From the NCBI GenBank assembly GCA_944474755.1, contig OX104113.1:20027563-20091562 (forward strand): a DNA stretch of 64,000 nt, written 5' to 3'. This DNA is from Limnoperna fortunei (lineage: Eukaryota > Mollusca > Bivalvia > Mytilida > Modiolidae). The translations under genes and the position numbers were made by a program. Numbering within the stretch: the stretch's first letter is position 1; the number at the start of each line of letters is the position of its first letter. Of this stretch, positions 27,001 to 42,000 are shown piece after piece. The notes below the pieces were generated by a model, which saw only the letters and a program-made list of their open reading frames with translations, was not told the DNA's origin and made no database searches.

Positions 27001-30000
27001 AATTTTATTTCATTCAAAAATTTTCCTGCACTCAGCACTTATTGCATCACACATTTTATTTTATGTATTTGAGACTATTTGACTTTATATTTAATTTTTG
27101 TTACATTTTTTCTTTAAAAAATTCTTTTGTTAATTTAACTTGTGTATTAAAGTTTTTGAACAAAGAAAAATAAACTAATTCCATTTAACAAAACAAAGAA
27201 AGACAATACATTAAAGATAAAATATGCCACCTCCCATATTGACAAACGTGATGTGAAAAATAAATAAAACACATTATTAAATCGTAAGGGTATTGCAAAT
27301 AAGATCTAGTCTATTTAATTAATGGGTTTGGTCTATTATTACTGAAATTCCTTACATTAAAATATACAACTGTCAAAGAAATAAGTTCATGAGAAAATAG
27401 AATATTTTGAAATGATTCAATGCAATTTAAAGTTACAGTTAAAATGCTTTGAATCTCACACATCTTCTTGAATATAAGTGTATGTGGACTGCAGATATAA
27501 TTGGTTTACTATAGGCTTATTGTCCAAAAATAAGGTACATGTTATGTTCAATTAAATCTGATGGGTTATTAAAGCAAAGAAACGCCCCCAAGCTGGACAA
27601 CTGGTAATACCTAAGTTTGTTACCCTGTCAAAATTTTGGCCAACCAAAGTGAAACTATTTTTTCCCACAATATGGTACTCAAGTAGTGACCGAATTTATT
27701 TGTTGATTAGCTAAACTGGCTCAAACATAACTTAAGCATTATCACCTTTTACACATATCACTAGAGAGATAAATATATCTCAATTTCTGATTATATTAAC
27801 TGAGAAAAATATTGTAAATGTATAGTACTTCCTGCCAGGCACTTTAGGTTTTAAATCAAATTTTACTATATGCAAAACAACTGACCTTAGACAAACTCAA
27901 GTATAAGTTCTAATGTTTATAAGGAATATATTGTAGGATAGTCTTTAAAAAATGGTCAAAACTTGAATTAACTTACGTTTCATCCTGTGAGTGTTCAGCC
28001 AAAACTAATTTCTCTTTGTTGATACCAACTCTCTCTAACTCCCCATTCAACTTCTCCAACTCATTACTGAACTGTTGACTTTTAATTTTCTCATTTACTA
28101 ATTCCTGTAAAATGAAAATGAAATTAAAATACTTCTGGCAAATCTCAAAATCATCATTGTGTATAGCCTTTCAGAATAACCAAGAATAATTTTCAGTAAA
28201 TTCTGCCATGATCATTTGCAAATTGGCTCCTTGTGTCAGTGATAAATAAAATAAGCTCTGAAATAATTAAAAATCGATCAAAGACAGAAATGGCCAGATT
28301 TCGTTCAACAGGAAGTAGGTGAGCAACAGACCTGACATCAAATCCCACGTTATGAGAGGCCATGCTAATGCTGCATACCAAATTTCAAGAGAATGTGACT
28401 AGCAGTTGCTGAGAAAACTGTTACAAAAATTTTTTCCCCACCTGCCCGCACGCACGGCCAAAAATCAAATAGTGATACTACAAAGATGTGTGTAAGTGGA
28501 CTTGTCTGCAAAAAATAAATTAAATACTACAGCAATATGGTCTTCGAGTCCAAGGGTTTATGTTTTAATCAAGAGAATTCAACATGCATTTGCACTTTAC
28601 TTCTCTGGAATCATATACCAAATGCCTTAGCAACCATATCTATATAAAGGAAAGCAAGTATTTATAGACTTTAAAATGTTTTTATATGAAATTTTACTGT
28701 TTATCAAATCTCATTTAACATTTAATGCGTCTGTTAATTAGAATAACACTGGAGGTGCCCAGGTGCCTGTAATAACTCACCAGGAAGACTTCAAGCTATA
28801 GTTACAGTTTTGTAATTTATAGTTTCATTCTAGCTATTATAGCTTTTAAGTTACTAGGTGAAAAATAAAAATTAAAAAAAAAAATTGTTATGAGAGGGCA
28901 ATAACTCATATAAAGACAATTTTTGTGAAATTAAATTATTATTAGGTCTTATCTGTCAGGTTAATTCATTGATTCATAGTTTAACTGCAGCTGTAATCGA
29001 TTTTTATTTAGAACACAGAAATAGGGCATTTAATCAGACAAATAATTCCCCACATGGTTCCATTGTTTTTAATATTCATGAACACATTTTACTGAATTAC
29101 AAATCTGGCTATAGGAACAGCTGAGCATTATAACAGTCTATTCAGGAAGACAATTTTTACCTTGACCTTGGTCCTATCAAAAATGATTTCAAATTGGCAC
29201 AACTAAAAAACTACAAATAGGATTGTGCTGAAAATTCTACTTGATCTTCATTTTATAGTACTTAACCACTGTGCAAAGTTTTAACAAAATTCAATAGTCT
29301 TTTGAAAAAGCAAATTTTTTGACAGTTATCATTTGGAAACTTTCAAATGTTAATAAAAATAGATAATAAAAAATTGAATTCCACTAAGTTGAAAACTACA
29401 ATTTGGATTGTGTTGAAAATTGAACTTGATCTTCATTTTATAGTACATGTACTTAAAAGCTGTGCAAAGTTTTAAAAAAATCTGTTGACGTGTTTTCAAG
29501 TTATCATCTGAAAACTACCAAGCACGGACATTCATATCCATATGGAGGGTATAACATATTATCATGCCACTTTGTATATAACAGTGGATTCCTCTTACTT
29601 GCAAAACTAATTTGTCAAAAATATGCAATTAACAGGGCAGTAATTTTTCTATAGAAAATAAAGTGTTCACTTTACGTGTCTAATTAAAAGCAGTTTAGTG
29701 CAAAACACTGTTACTATCTAGTTAGGAAAATATTAATTTTTTACAAGTAACAAGTTAATTTCATGACAATTTTAAGCAATAAACAGGAATTTTAGAATTT
29801 CTTAATACTTTTCATGCAATTAAGAGAAATTTTTAACATGGAGAGTTTAGGGAATGGTTTGGTATATTGAAGTCTTATGCATTTAAGAGAAATATGCAAT
29901 CAACAATTATACAATATAGTGGAATCCAACAGTGTTTGTCTGAAATCATCATTAAAGGTCAATAACTCCTATAAAGAGTCATTTGACAATTTTTGATGAA

Positions 30001-33000
30001 GTGAGTCATTTGCAGACCTTGCCTTGCTGATCTATTCAAGACAATATGTGAGAAACTTATAAAAAAATGTTTAGTTGTAATTTAACTAATTTATTTAATA
30101 ATGAAATGAGGTCAAACATGTATGACCATAGAAATGCATAAGGCATCTATACGGCTATAGATTAGAGACATATTCAACCTTCTGCAGCTAGAATAATAAA
30201 TACCTTTAATTTGACAAAGATTTATCACAAGTGAGTCCAAAAAATGAATGACAATACAAACACAATAAATGTACAAAATAATCAATTAAAACAATACAAG
30301 TGCTGAGTCAGCAACAAATGTGAAACAAAATTACTTGTTGACTTGTATGTATACCATGAGGTTATAACTAAACCACCCAGTCAATATTGGGCATTCCAGT
30401 GTGTGGATATGGAAAATGCTTTTAAATATAATTATAACAAATACACATTTAACACAATTTTCTGCTACACTTTAAACCAATAAAGACAATGATTATGTAA
30501 ATGAAGTTTTTCTAGTAAACAAAACTTAAACACCAAGAACTATGTAATAAACCTTAACTAATCTTTCTTTCAGAGTGGCAGAGTGGATTAGGTATTGGTA
30601 GCTGGTAATAAACTACTAATCTGGTTCAACAGGCAGGTTGTGCTAGACTACAACTCATATTGATAAGATTGCCATCTTTTCCTGGGTACTCAGGGTTCCT
30701 CCACCAAAACAAACTGGATGCCATGATATAGCTGAACAAGAAAATGTGTCTCTGCAACACTGATATCCTGTTTAGAACATGTTGGTAAAACTTTTTTATT
30801 TTATAAGTTTACTCAAGTGTGAAATATTTGAACATTTAACCCCCATTTAATCCATATATCCTTTAATATGTCGGTGAATGTAATATGATCTTCACTGTCT
30901 AAATGTCCTATATAGTTTATACCAAGAAAACATATTTTATCCTTCATTATATCATTTAGTTGTGTAGAAATAAAGATTTTGTCGAGAGTAGAACAAACTC
31001 AAAAAGAGTACAGGTACTACAATAACTTTTGGAATTATTAATATTAATAATATTGAAAGGAAGTAATGAAAACATTATACAGTAAAATTTTGTCAAATGA
31101 AAGTGTTCAAAATATTTTTATAAGGTCAATACAATTTTTGTGTAAATGGCTTTCCCACATACAGACGTGACGTGTTTTTTATATTGCCCACTATATACCG
31201 TGGTCGTGGTTTTTTCATTCAGAAATTCACCACCTTATGCCACGGTGGTATTCTGCGGTACATCGTGTTATGTCCACTACATATCGTGACCCACCGTGTT
31301 GACCACGGTGGATTTTCAATTTCCTTTCATGCTTACACAGTGAAAAAATTAAAATGTTGCGATTTAATTTAGATATTTGTGTTAAAATATGCCGTTTTAA
31401 TACGTTTGTTTGACAACAAAATTAACCTGGGTTCTTGCTAATCTATTCATTATATGAGAATACGTTAAAGTTCACTGATTTGATAGACAAATATTCCCTT
31501 AACATGTTCTAAAAGGTTAGAACACCGCATTTTGCCATTAAAATTGTCAAAATCTTTGCTATTCTATCGTCAAAATTTCCCTGTCAGCGCCTTTGAATAA
31601 TGTTCCAACCGTTTGAACTTTTACCGGATGTAAATTGTGTCACATCTTAAATCGATCGATTATCTAAGTATTGTCCAGTCATCATTTTATCAAGCAAGTG
31701 CTCTCAAACATTTCAATAAACTTGTGCATTGTATAATTTTATAATTAACAGGTGAACACGCGGCTTCACATTTTTAACGGTAAAGAAAATAGCACATTAC
31801 ACAATAAATACGAGACTTGTAAAGAAATACACAATAAAAGCGAGACTTGTAAAGAAATTCGTTTTAAAAACGTCAAAATCAATATACGACGTAAAATGCT
31901 ACATTTTGATTTTTTCAAATTTTCGGAATTATTACTTAATATAAATGTCGCAGAATATATCGTTCCACGAATGATTTTATACTCGATTCGTATTCGGTGT
32001 TGAACCACGTGTGTTACAAAAATACAATCCTGATATAGAATCAACCATAATAGTCGTTTCAGTGTTAAAAGCCTGACACATCATCAACTTTTGTTGTAGA
32101 AAAGACTTTAGTAGCATCCTTATAATTTCTATTATGTTACGACAAGACCCTATGTCCGCAAACAGACGTTCGTATCGGCGCGCAAAAAAACCAACAACAA
32201 AAAAAAACGATGAAGAACAAAACAAAACTAACATACTGTTGAGTAAATTCGGGCAATTATTTTATATTTATATGAGTGTGGACGAATAAGTTCTTTCGTC
32301 TTCAAAAATAATTTTATTCCGATTTGTTTTGTTAATGTTATAACAGACGTAGGTAACTATGCATATTTTATTGTTTAATCAATGTACCACAATACAACAA
32401 AATATTAAGAATACATATTTGTATTTAGAGAACTAAGGCAAGTCTAAAAGGGGTCTGATCTCGAGAATATTTATCCCAATAAATACTATGTCATGCAAAA
32501 ACGCCGAAACGGCGAGTTAATTTTAACGGGAACTTTATACAAATAACACGTCTGCCTCCATTTGAAAAATTGTCAGTTTTGTATATTTAGCTCAGAAGCA
32601 CATCACTACTTTTTTATATAAACCTGTTATATTAATTGTTATAGTTTAAAAAGCCATTGTCCAAAGTAAATGTATATTTAGAATTGTGCGTACGTAAGAC
32701 TTCATTCAACCTTGTGAAACAGGCGCCTGTGCCATATCATGGTTAAACTATATTTTATGTGGCGATTCTCGTTTATAAACTTTTCACATATTTATTATTC
32801 TTGCTGCATGTTGGCTTCATTTTAGTAATTTAATTGTTGTATCCCATCCTGTTAACGAATTTTATATAACGATACGTGATGTAAACTTTTGTCCGCGTTT
32901 GTTAAAACAACTCTGGTTTTAAATACCAAATAAAGAAAAAGATCGCCGCTCAACTGCCCTTTTCTGTCGATAAGGATTTATAATTGATTAAAGAGAGTTC

Positions 33001-36000
33001 GCGTACAACTTCAGGACTATTCGTTATACCTTGTAATACACTAAAAACGTAATTTGACAATTCAAATCCGGATAATTTACCGAACTTGTTAAGGGTAATA
33101 TTTAATGCATAACACATGCATCCGGTTGAACAAATATTCGATCTTCAAGTCTACCGGCACATTAAATCATTATTGATTATCAACAAATAAAATGCATGTA
33201 CAAATTATTCTTAAGCTCTGTTTTAAAATGTTCTCTTTTCATTTGGGTAACGATGTTTAAACCCGCAATCAATTAAATGACAACGTTTATGTTGTCATGT
33301 ACCACCGCGGAGATATCGTGGCCGGACCCCTGTGGCGACATGCCCTGGTAGACTGAACTCCCTCATATGCATCCACCGTGGTAAGATTACTAGAGAAGAT
33401 TCTTAGCCACGATAGTAGGCGTGGATATACCATGGTGGGTGATAGAGAAAAGGATTAACTTCCATGGTGGGTTAGTGTTTTTTATAAAAAACACGTTCTC
33501 TCTGTATGTCTCAAATAAACATCTTTTCTATAAGTTGTCAACTTTGTCTGCAGGATTCAAGATACAACAGTCTATCGAGTAAGATAAAAGTAATTTTGTT
33601 GCTGAGTTAACAAATATATGTATATATGGATTGTTTATTTTATTTCTATCAAAATTATCCATCGTGCTGCTTTTTCGTCAAGATGGATAATGAGATCAAG
33701 AAAACAGAACTAACAATAATCAATTTATTGCTGTTTTTTAGCTTTGTGATGTCTCATTGTCCTAAGAAACTGTCAATAATTATCAATATCACAGGAAATA
33801 AAAGTTTAGAAACTAACGATAATTATCCAGATAACACTAGTACAGTGAGATGGGATTTTTCTCAGATTCAACGATCAAAGAAAAATTTAACAAAAAAGTG
33901 AAAAATGTATGTAAAAGTGTGTGATCTGGGGATGTTAGCAAGTATTTGTAAATTTTTCTGGGGATGTTAGCAAGTATTTGTAAATTCTTCTGGGGATGTT
34001 AGCAAGTATTTGTAAATTTTTCTTAACTTAATGATGACATTCTTTTCTTTTTTTTTTCACTGGAAGACTTCCTGTACAGTGGTATGATGTAAACTGATAA
34101 AGGTGGCTAATGAATGCACACTTTGTAACATTTGTATTGTAATTAAATTAAGCCAACTGTGAAAAATAAAAAACCCGTTGATTTCAAAACATTTAAAAAC
34201 CTAGATAGTTATAGGTACAGTACGCCCAGAGTGTATGGTCACTCAAACACTCTACACAGTGTAGAGTGTTTCACGGTGTTACACCGAAAATTTTGAGTGT
34301 AGACACTCAAAATCACCCACAGCTTATCTCTACCCCAAATTGCAAAAAATAATTGTTTATTCAATTTGTTGTTTTAAGTCACTCTTGCATTTCAACAGCT
34401 ATAGACTGGTACAGTCATGTCAATACGAAGAATTTAGAACTTTAAATTTTTTTAATAATTTTCGTAAATAAATCGGAACTTGCACTAGAACTGATTTTTT
34501 AAAGAACAGCTTGATATACGGTAATTAAAGAATAAGACTATATACAGTCCTTAGTTCAAGTAACAACAAACGGTATACCAGTGATGATGTGTTTTGGCCT
34601 TATTATTTTACATACATCATATCAATTCGTTTTTTTTTTGCTGGCAATACACTAATGTTAACGTTTTCTCTAGACAAGGTGCACGTGACAAAAATAAATA
34701 CACAACTGTTTAACCACGCGGTCAGCAGAAAGTAATCGAGGTCAAATATACATTTACATCTTTAATGTACGGAAAACCATGAAATAAAAATAGAAGTTTC
34801 ATTTAAAAAACATCCGTATACACATTAAAAATGTCAATTTTTTTTACACCGAATTTGACCCATATTAGAGATAAAAATAGATCGATTGGTTTATGTGCCA
34901 AGTAACTGTTACCGGCATAACGATGATTGTTGTTTTTATCCAACGATCGTTCTAGTTTCATTATGTTTTCACTGAAATAATATGCGACTTTATTTTCGTT
35001 TGTCCAAAAAATTTACAATAGGCATACACTTAAAGTATTTTTCTCCCTTCTCTAGACTAAAGCCACGTGTAACATGTACATAAATACACAACTGACCTGT
35101 TAAACCGTGTGCTTTGCATAAAGTATAATTCGGGATAAAAGCTTTACATAACTTCAGTATTGCCGAAATTAAAAAAAAAGTAAGTTCTGTTTGATTGATT
35201 GATTGATTAATGGTGTTTCACGCCCGAGCAGCAATATTTCAGCTATATTCAGGCGATGAACATGAAATGGATGATAAAATGAACATGAAATGATGAATGA
35301 AAATGGGATGGGACATAAGGAAAAATAGGGGTAACGGATTTTAGATTGCCACTGGCAAATGGGAGGATGGATAGGGTCGGGCAATTTAGCCTCCTGTAGC
35401 GGGATCGAAATCCCTACTCCTAGCGAATACTACAGCAGCGTTCTTTAACGTGCGAGGAACGTGGCATTTTCCCAACACGGTGCACTAATATGGTTTGCGG
35501 TCAGGTTTTCCGTATAATGGCCTGACAACCCCAGCTTGCCAGGGGTACCCCATTCAACCACCTGGGGCACACATCCCAGTCGGTCTTTAGGCAAACCGAC
35601 CTGACACGCCGGTCAGGGTACTGGGCGCTATTTAGTCGCCTCTTACGACAAGCTAGCGCGACTGCGGTCTATTCTTTTAGCCACCCGGATCCCGCACGGG
35701 GCAGTTCTGTTTGAAAAAAATTCTTATTCACGTAAAATAGTTTTGAAAATACAATGCTGACCCAAATAGAAATAAATAAAAAAAAAATACGTTTCCAGGC
35801 ATGCGCACGATTTGCATAAATTCGCGAAGTGAAAGAAGCTGAACTGTGAATTGTACTCACAGCTCCCTCTCCTCAGACTTCCAGGACTGCAATAAATCAA
35901 ATTGTTAACGTTGTTGAAACCACTAAAGACGCTAATTATTTATAATTAATTTTTAAATATAGATAGACATATAGATAAAGACCGACAAGTTATTTCTACA

Positions 36001-39000
36001 TGCGCAAAACAAAAGTTGAAAAGAAAAATCGTGAAGTTCGAAGATTGAACACTTTTAATTTTGTACATGTAGTAATGAGAAAAGCAAGACATTAGTTGGT
36101 TCTTTGCTTGCAATAAACAATCGATACAATATATTTTCTACACCCTGAAAATCCGAAAAACACAGTGTTACACCGTGTTACACCCGAAAGTCGGTACATC
36201 AAGGGGATTAATTTTAAGGTGGTGATAGATAACAACACTCTGAAACACTGTGATTCTCCGAGAAAATTTCGGTGATACACCGTGTAACACCGAGAAATTT
36301 CTCTAATTTGAGTGTTTGAGTGACCACACACTCTGGGCGTACTGTACTACATTCCCTCTAAGTCCATGATGGGCAATTATAAAGTCTTTGGTCACAGAAT
36401 GTCTTTATGTTGAATCCATTTTGGCCACACTGCAAATCAGTAGACTGTTCTACAATAAGGCATAAAAACAAACAAAATTTTCAGATACTGACCTCTCGTA
36501 ATGTAGCCACAGTTTTCTTATCTATATTTGACTGCTGAAGAATCTCCCTGTTTTCTTTTTCTAACTCCATTAACTTAGTTGAAGTTTCTTTCTGTGTTTG
36601 CAATGTTCGTTTCGCACTCCGATGTTCTCGCTCCATAATGTTACATTTTGTAGTTAATTCATCCACAGCTCCATCCTTCATTTGAACCGACTGTTTTAAT
36701 CGCTTATTTTCTTTCTCTAACACAGCTTTAGAGTTTTGTAGTTTACCAACTTCACTTTCCAGTTCTGACATTTCCTTTTCTACATCCTGTAATCTTTTAC
36801 TAGACAATTTTATTTCTTCCATGGCTTTCTGTAACTTTTCATTTTCTACCTCAAGGTCTGTATTGTCTTTCTCTAACTGATTCACACGTTTTGTTGTTAT
36901 TTCCAGTGACTTTTGTATTCTCTGATTTTCATTGTCTAGATCTAACAAATCTAATTCCATTTGTTCCTGTTTTGTTCTTTGATTTTTAAGATTTTCTAAA
37001 TTAGTTCTCAGTTGTTGTAATTCCCTGTTTAATAAATCCTTTTCACTCTCCAACTCTGCAATTCTTGAAGATGCACTTTTCATAGAATGTAAAGATCGTT
37101 CTAATTTTTTATTTTCTACTGTAAGATTGATATTTTCCTGCTCTAAACCTTCTTTCTTTTGTAATGCAGCTTGTAAACTTTGAATGGATTTTTGTAATTT
37201 CCTATTTTCAACTTCTAAATCAGAATTTTCTTGCTCTAACTTTTCACTTTTATCACAAGTTAACTGAAGAGTAGCTATTGTCTTTCGCAATTCTGAATTT
37301 TCTTTTTCAAAATGTGAATTTTCAGTTTCTAATTCTGAAATATGGTCAGAATTAAGCTTTAATTTTGAAAATGATTTTTGTATCTGTTTATTTTCAAATT
37401 CTAATTTTGAAGCCTGTTGCTTTTTTTCTGTTAGTGTTTCGTGAAGTTGTTTGTTTTCTTTTTCCAATTCCTTTAGTCTTGTGTCATTTGTTTGTTCATT
37501 CCTTAATCGAATAACATTCACTGTCTGTTGCAGGTTATCATTCTCAATCTCCAGCTCTCTAATTTGTCTCTCATAATTATCTTTCTGTGTGTCTAAAGTT
37601 TGAATGAGATTATCTCGTTCTCTAACAGCCACATGTAAGTTTTGTTCTAGATCTATGCATTGTTGTGAAGAGTCATTTGAAGCTGCTTGAAGCTTTTCTA
37701 TTTTCTTAGCTAGTCTCTGGTTTTCTTTTTCTAATTCTAAGTTCAGGGTAGTATTTTCTATTAGTGAACTTTCTCTCATTTCTTCTATTTTTTTCCTCAA
37801 CCTTTGATTTTCAAGATCAAGTCTTAAAACTTTGGCATTTGTTGTTTCTGTCAGCTGATCTGATAAGTTTCCCCCTATGCCTACAAACAGAAAAACAATG
37901 ATAAGGTTGTTGTACTGCTTAATTATCTTAATTGGTAAACATTTTTACACTGTTTTACAGGGTGATTATGTAACAGTTCATCTAGAGCTGTCACAACTTA
38001 ACAACATCATGTTTTTCTTCTTCAGTTTTGACAACGTAAAAGTGTTTTAATTACTTTTCAAATTGACATTTGTTTTTGTATATTTCATTTTATTTATTGT
38101 TGTTTACAGCAAATATCTAAATCTGATTTCTCTATTGAAGGATAAGGAGCTTTACATATTTGTAAAGCTTTGAATGAAATAGTAAACCAAACAGAGGTAA
38201 TATTATAAAATCACAAGTGTGGACACAGAAAAACGTCTCGCCTGAATTCCGCATCAGTAACGCAAATAAATTTCGTCATAAGCATTACGTAAGTAGCATT
38301 AATTATGAGCAGCGGCCTGTATACCAAATATTGTCACAATACTATGCATAGTTACAGAGGAACTGTCCTAATACAAAAACTTTATCGTAGTCGCTGAACC
38401 GTGAAATTGAGGTCAAGGTCACGTGGCACCTACCAGACAGTCATGTACTATTCATCAGCAACCTATATACCAAATATTGTCATCCTACCCTGCATAGTTA
38501 CAGAGAAACTGCAGTAACACAAAAACTTTAACATAGTCGCTGGACCGTGAAATTGAGTTCAAGGTCAGGTGACACCTACCAGACAGTCATGTACTAGTTA
38601 TCAGCAACCTATACACCAAATATTGTCATCCTACTATGCGTAGTTACAGAGGAACCGCAGTAACCCAAAAACTTTAACGTAGTCGCTGGACCGTGAAATT
38701 GAGGTCAAGGTCAGGTGACAGGTAACTGACTGGCAAGTACTCATCATAAGCTACCTCTGTACCAAATTTGATGGACCTAGGGCTTGGGCTTACAAATATA
38801 TGAAGCAAGATGTCAAGTGTTTACGCCGCCGCCGCCGCCGGATTCCCATACATATGTCTCGCCTCCAGCGACTTTCGTCGCAGGCGAGACAAAAATGGAA
38901 CATATGCTTACTAATCAATCAGAAGGAATTTGTTTTAAAACTTCAAACAAACGTAAAAATCTATACCTTTATTTATTAAATATTTACCGAATAAAGAAAT

Positions 39001-42000
39001 ACCTAACATATAAACCTTTTAGTTCTTATTTTACTTAAAGAGTGTAAAGTAAATGTTATTTTTTTCAGAAAGCATACTCATAAATTTATACTAAAAGTTA
39101 CACACCATTTTGCTTGCATTTTTTTATTATTCTATATTTTACCTTTGTAGTGGTAAAATCCAATTTAAACATTTTTTACACAATAACATGTCCATATTTT
39201 ATATTATGCCTTTTTTGTTGATATGTTCCAAATTGTTCTTGACATTTGCTATGGAAATTTTACATAGTAAGTCAGCCGCTTTAGTTTCTAAAGGGACCTT
39301 GTTTTAAAAAAGATCGTCTGCTTTTGTAAGGTTCAATGGTATTCAGACAAACTGCGAGACATTTCCCGCCTTAACTGCAAAATAAACTATAGCAAATCCC
39401 TCTACCAAAATAATGTAAAATCTGCCACATTTCAAAACACTCAATAACTGTGGAAAATAATTGTTGAATTCAATTTACGCATTTCTGGATCTACAAAAGG
39501 AGCCTAAGCTGGACCAAATGCAGTAAGCCGTTTTCATTTGTCAGCTAAAAAAACTGCCTCAAAGACACGATCACTCCTAGTATAGACTAATTTACTCAAT
39601 TTTAGCATTAAATGACGATCTAGTTTTCAATTACCTGCAATTTTAAGTCTAGCAGATTCTAACTCCTGTTCTAAGTTTGTGCTTTCATTCATGTTAGATT
39701 TCTTCTCGAACTGTAGCTGAGCATTTTCTTCAGTTAAGATCTTTATTTTCTCTCTGTCAGCATCTCTTTCCTGCAAGTGCATTTAACAAATATCAAATCT
39801 GTACACCTTTTTTAAAATAAAAATCAATCAAAGACAGAAATGGTTGGACTTCGTTTAACAGGAAGTAGGTGAGCGACAGACCTGAAATCGAATCCCACAT
39901 AATGGGAGGCCATGCTGATGCTGCATACCAAATTTCTAGAGGCTGTGATTAGTAGTTGCTGAGAAAATTGTTACAAAAATATTTTTCCCGCCTGCACGCT
40001 GCCCGCCCAACATTCACTATTTTAATACCCAGATTTTCACTCAGTGAAATCTGGCCAAAAATGTTGGATTCTTAAAATTTGTATAAACATTCAGAATAAA
40101 ATGGGTCAACTATTTACTGAATTAATATTTGTTACACAGAATCACACTATTATATTAAACTAAGTTTCCATGCATTGTTCATTTCTGTTTTACAAATTAC
40201 AGATAATTTTAGCATTGTGCTATACACAGAATGAAGAATTGGGGTCAAAATTAAGTACTTATGGTTCAACTGCACAGCATCATTTGAAAAGTAAACACTA
40301 TCCTTACTAACATCCACTGCCTTAATATCTCCTGACAATACACTCGAGTTGTTTATAACTCTTCAGCTTTTTACAGAGACATGGTAAACATAAAAATAAA
40401 TTGTTATTGTATATTTGTCATGCCTTATTTAGGCCCATAATTGGTTCATACATGATCTTATCTCAGAGTTTTATAGCCTATGATAAAATCTGATATCCAC
40501 TTACAAGAGTCATTTCCTCTACTTGTTGACGATGTCTCATCAACTCATTTTCTAACTCAATAACAGTCTCAACCCGTTTTTGGCTGCTTGAGATTTGTTC
40601 TTCTAAAATATTATTTGTCTCTGTTAAAATAGCATTATCTTCTCTCAGTTCCTAAAAATAAACAAAAAAAATATCTTCTTCATTTAATTTTAAAATGTAA
40701 TTAAATTTTGAACATGCTTTTCCAAGTACTAGCCTATTTTGAAAGGATATGAAGACTCAGTGTCAATAATTTTTCCCTGCATCCTGAGGTACAGTTTTTT
40801 TTAGGGAGGACACAAGAGTAACTGGTAAAACTTCAGCAGGAAAACTGACACCCCTTGTTCATTAAGGCTGGAGTAGATACCACCATGCCAGTAATCTGAT
40901 TTCAAATCTCAACCCAAGGTTGATACATCTATGTCACAGTATATCATTAACAACCACACAGCCACAGAGGCTTTCCAAGATACATTGTAATAGGAGACCA
41001 AATCAAATCTGTATACAGTACAACAGAATAACAATAGATGGAAGCTGCTCCTAAATATATGGAACAGAATTATCAGTACTATGCCACTTGTGTTGGAAAA
41101 GATGTTACACCCACATCACTGTATTACAAATAAAAATTGTGTGATATATTTGTTAAATTGAATTCAAAAGTGCATTATTCATTAAAATTATAATTTTGTT
41201 TTTATTTCAATCCTAAATCTGCTTTTTTCAGGCCTAAATAAAGTAGTTAGTCTCTACTGTTCACTATAACTTGTAACATGTGCTCCAAATTCTGTAGTTT
41301 CAAATGTATAACACTGTGTAATCAAGTTTCCAGAACCTTCAACAGGGTTGGCAAACATAGCTGATCATTAAATATTAGTAACAAATAGCTAAAAATAGTG
41401 TTTAAAAAATGTATCCCAAAACAACTACTGTTAAGAAGTGCAGATAAAACTGTTCCCATTGACTGTTTCAAACTCCAAAATGTAAACTTTCAAAATAAAA
41501 ATAAATCCATTTGTAGTGAAGTTCACTTATACTTACATTGCATCTAGACATGTAGAATTCCAGATCATTCAACTTTTCTTTACATTTAGACAGCTCAGTT
41601 TGATACGAGTTAGTTTGTGACACCTAGGTAAAGAGGAAATAATAATAATGCATGGCTCAAGGACTAAGATTTGATAAATGAAAACAAACAACTTTATAAG
41701 TTAGTTTCAATTTTTCTCCTCTAAGATAACACACATTTTTCTTCAATGCAGTTTTCTGCATTTATCAACTACAGAAAAATGCATACAACAGTTTTGGAGG
41801 GTAGTATCCACAAGACGGGCAAGGCTAGATATGATTATACACTGTGGTGTTCCGCTCTTAAGTAAAAACCAGAAATATGACTACATACTTGATAAAAATA
41901 TCTGATCTACAAAAAGAGCATAAACTCGACCAGAAAACAGTTTTTATTTGTCAGGCAAAAAACGTCCACCAAAACACGCTGACTTTTACTAAAGAGTATT

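Noticed and set aside
31172..32234. Several 66-92-residue frames inside the TA-flanked element as candidate transposase remnants
   Set aside because: They overlap on opposite strands, lack DDE-type motifs and have no similarity to each other.
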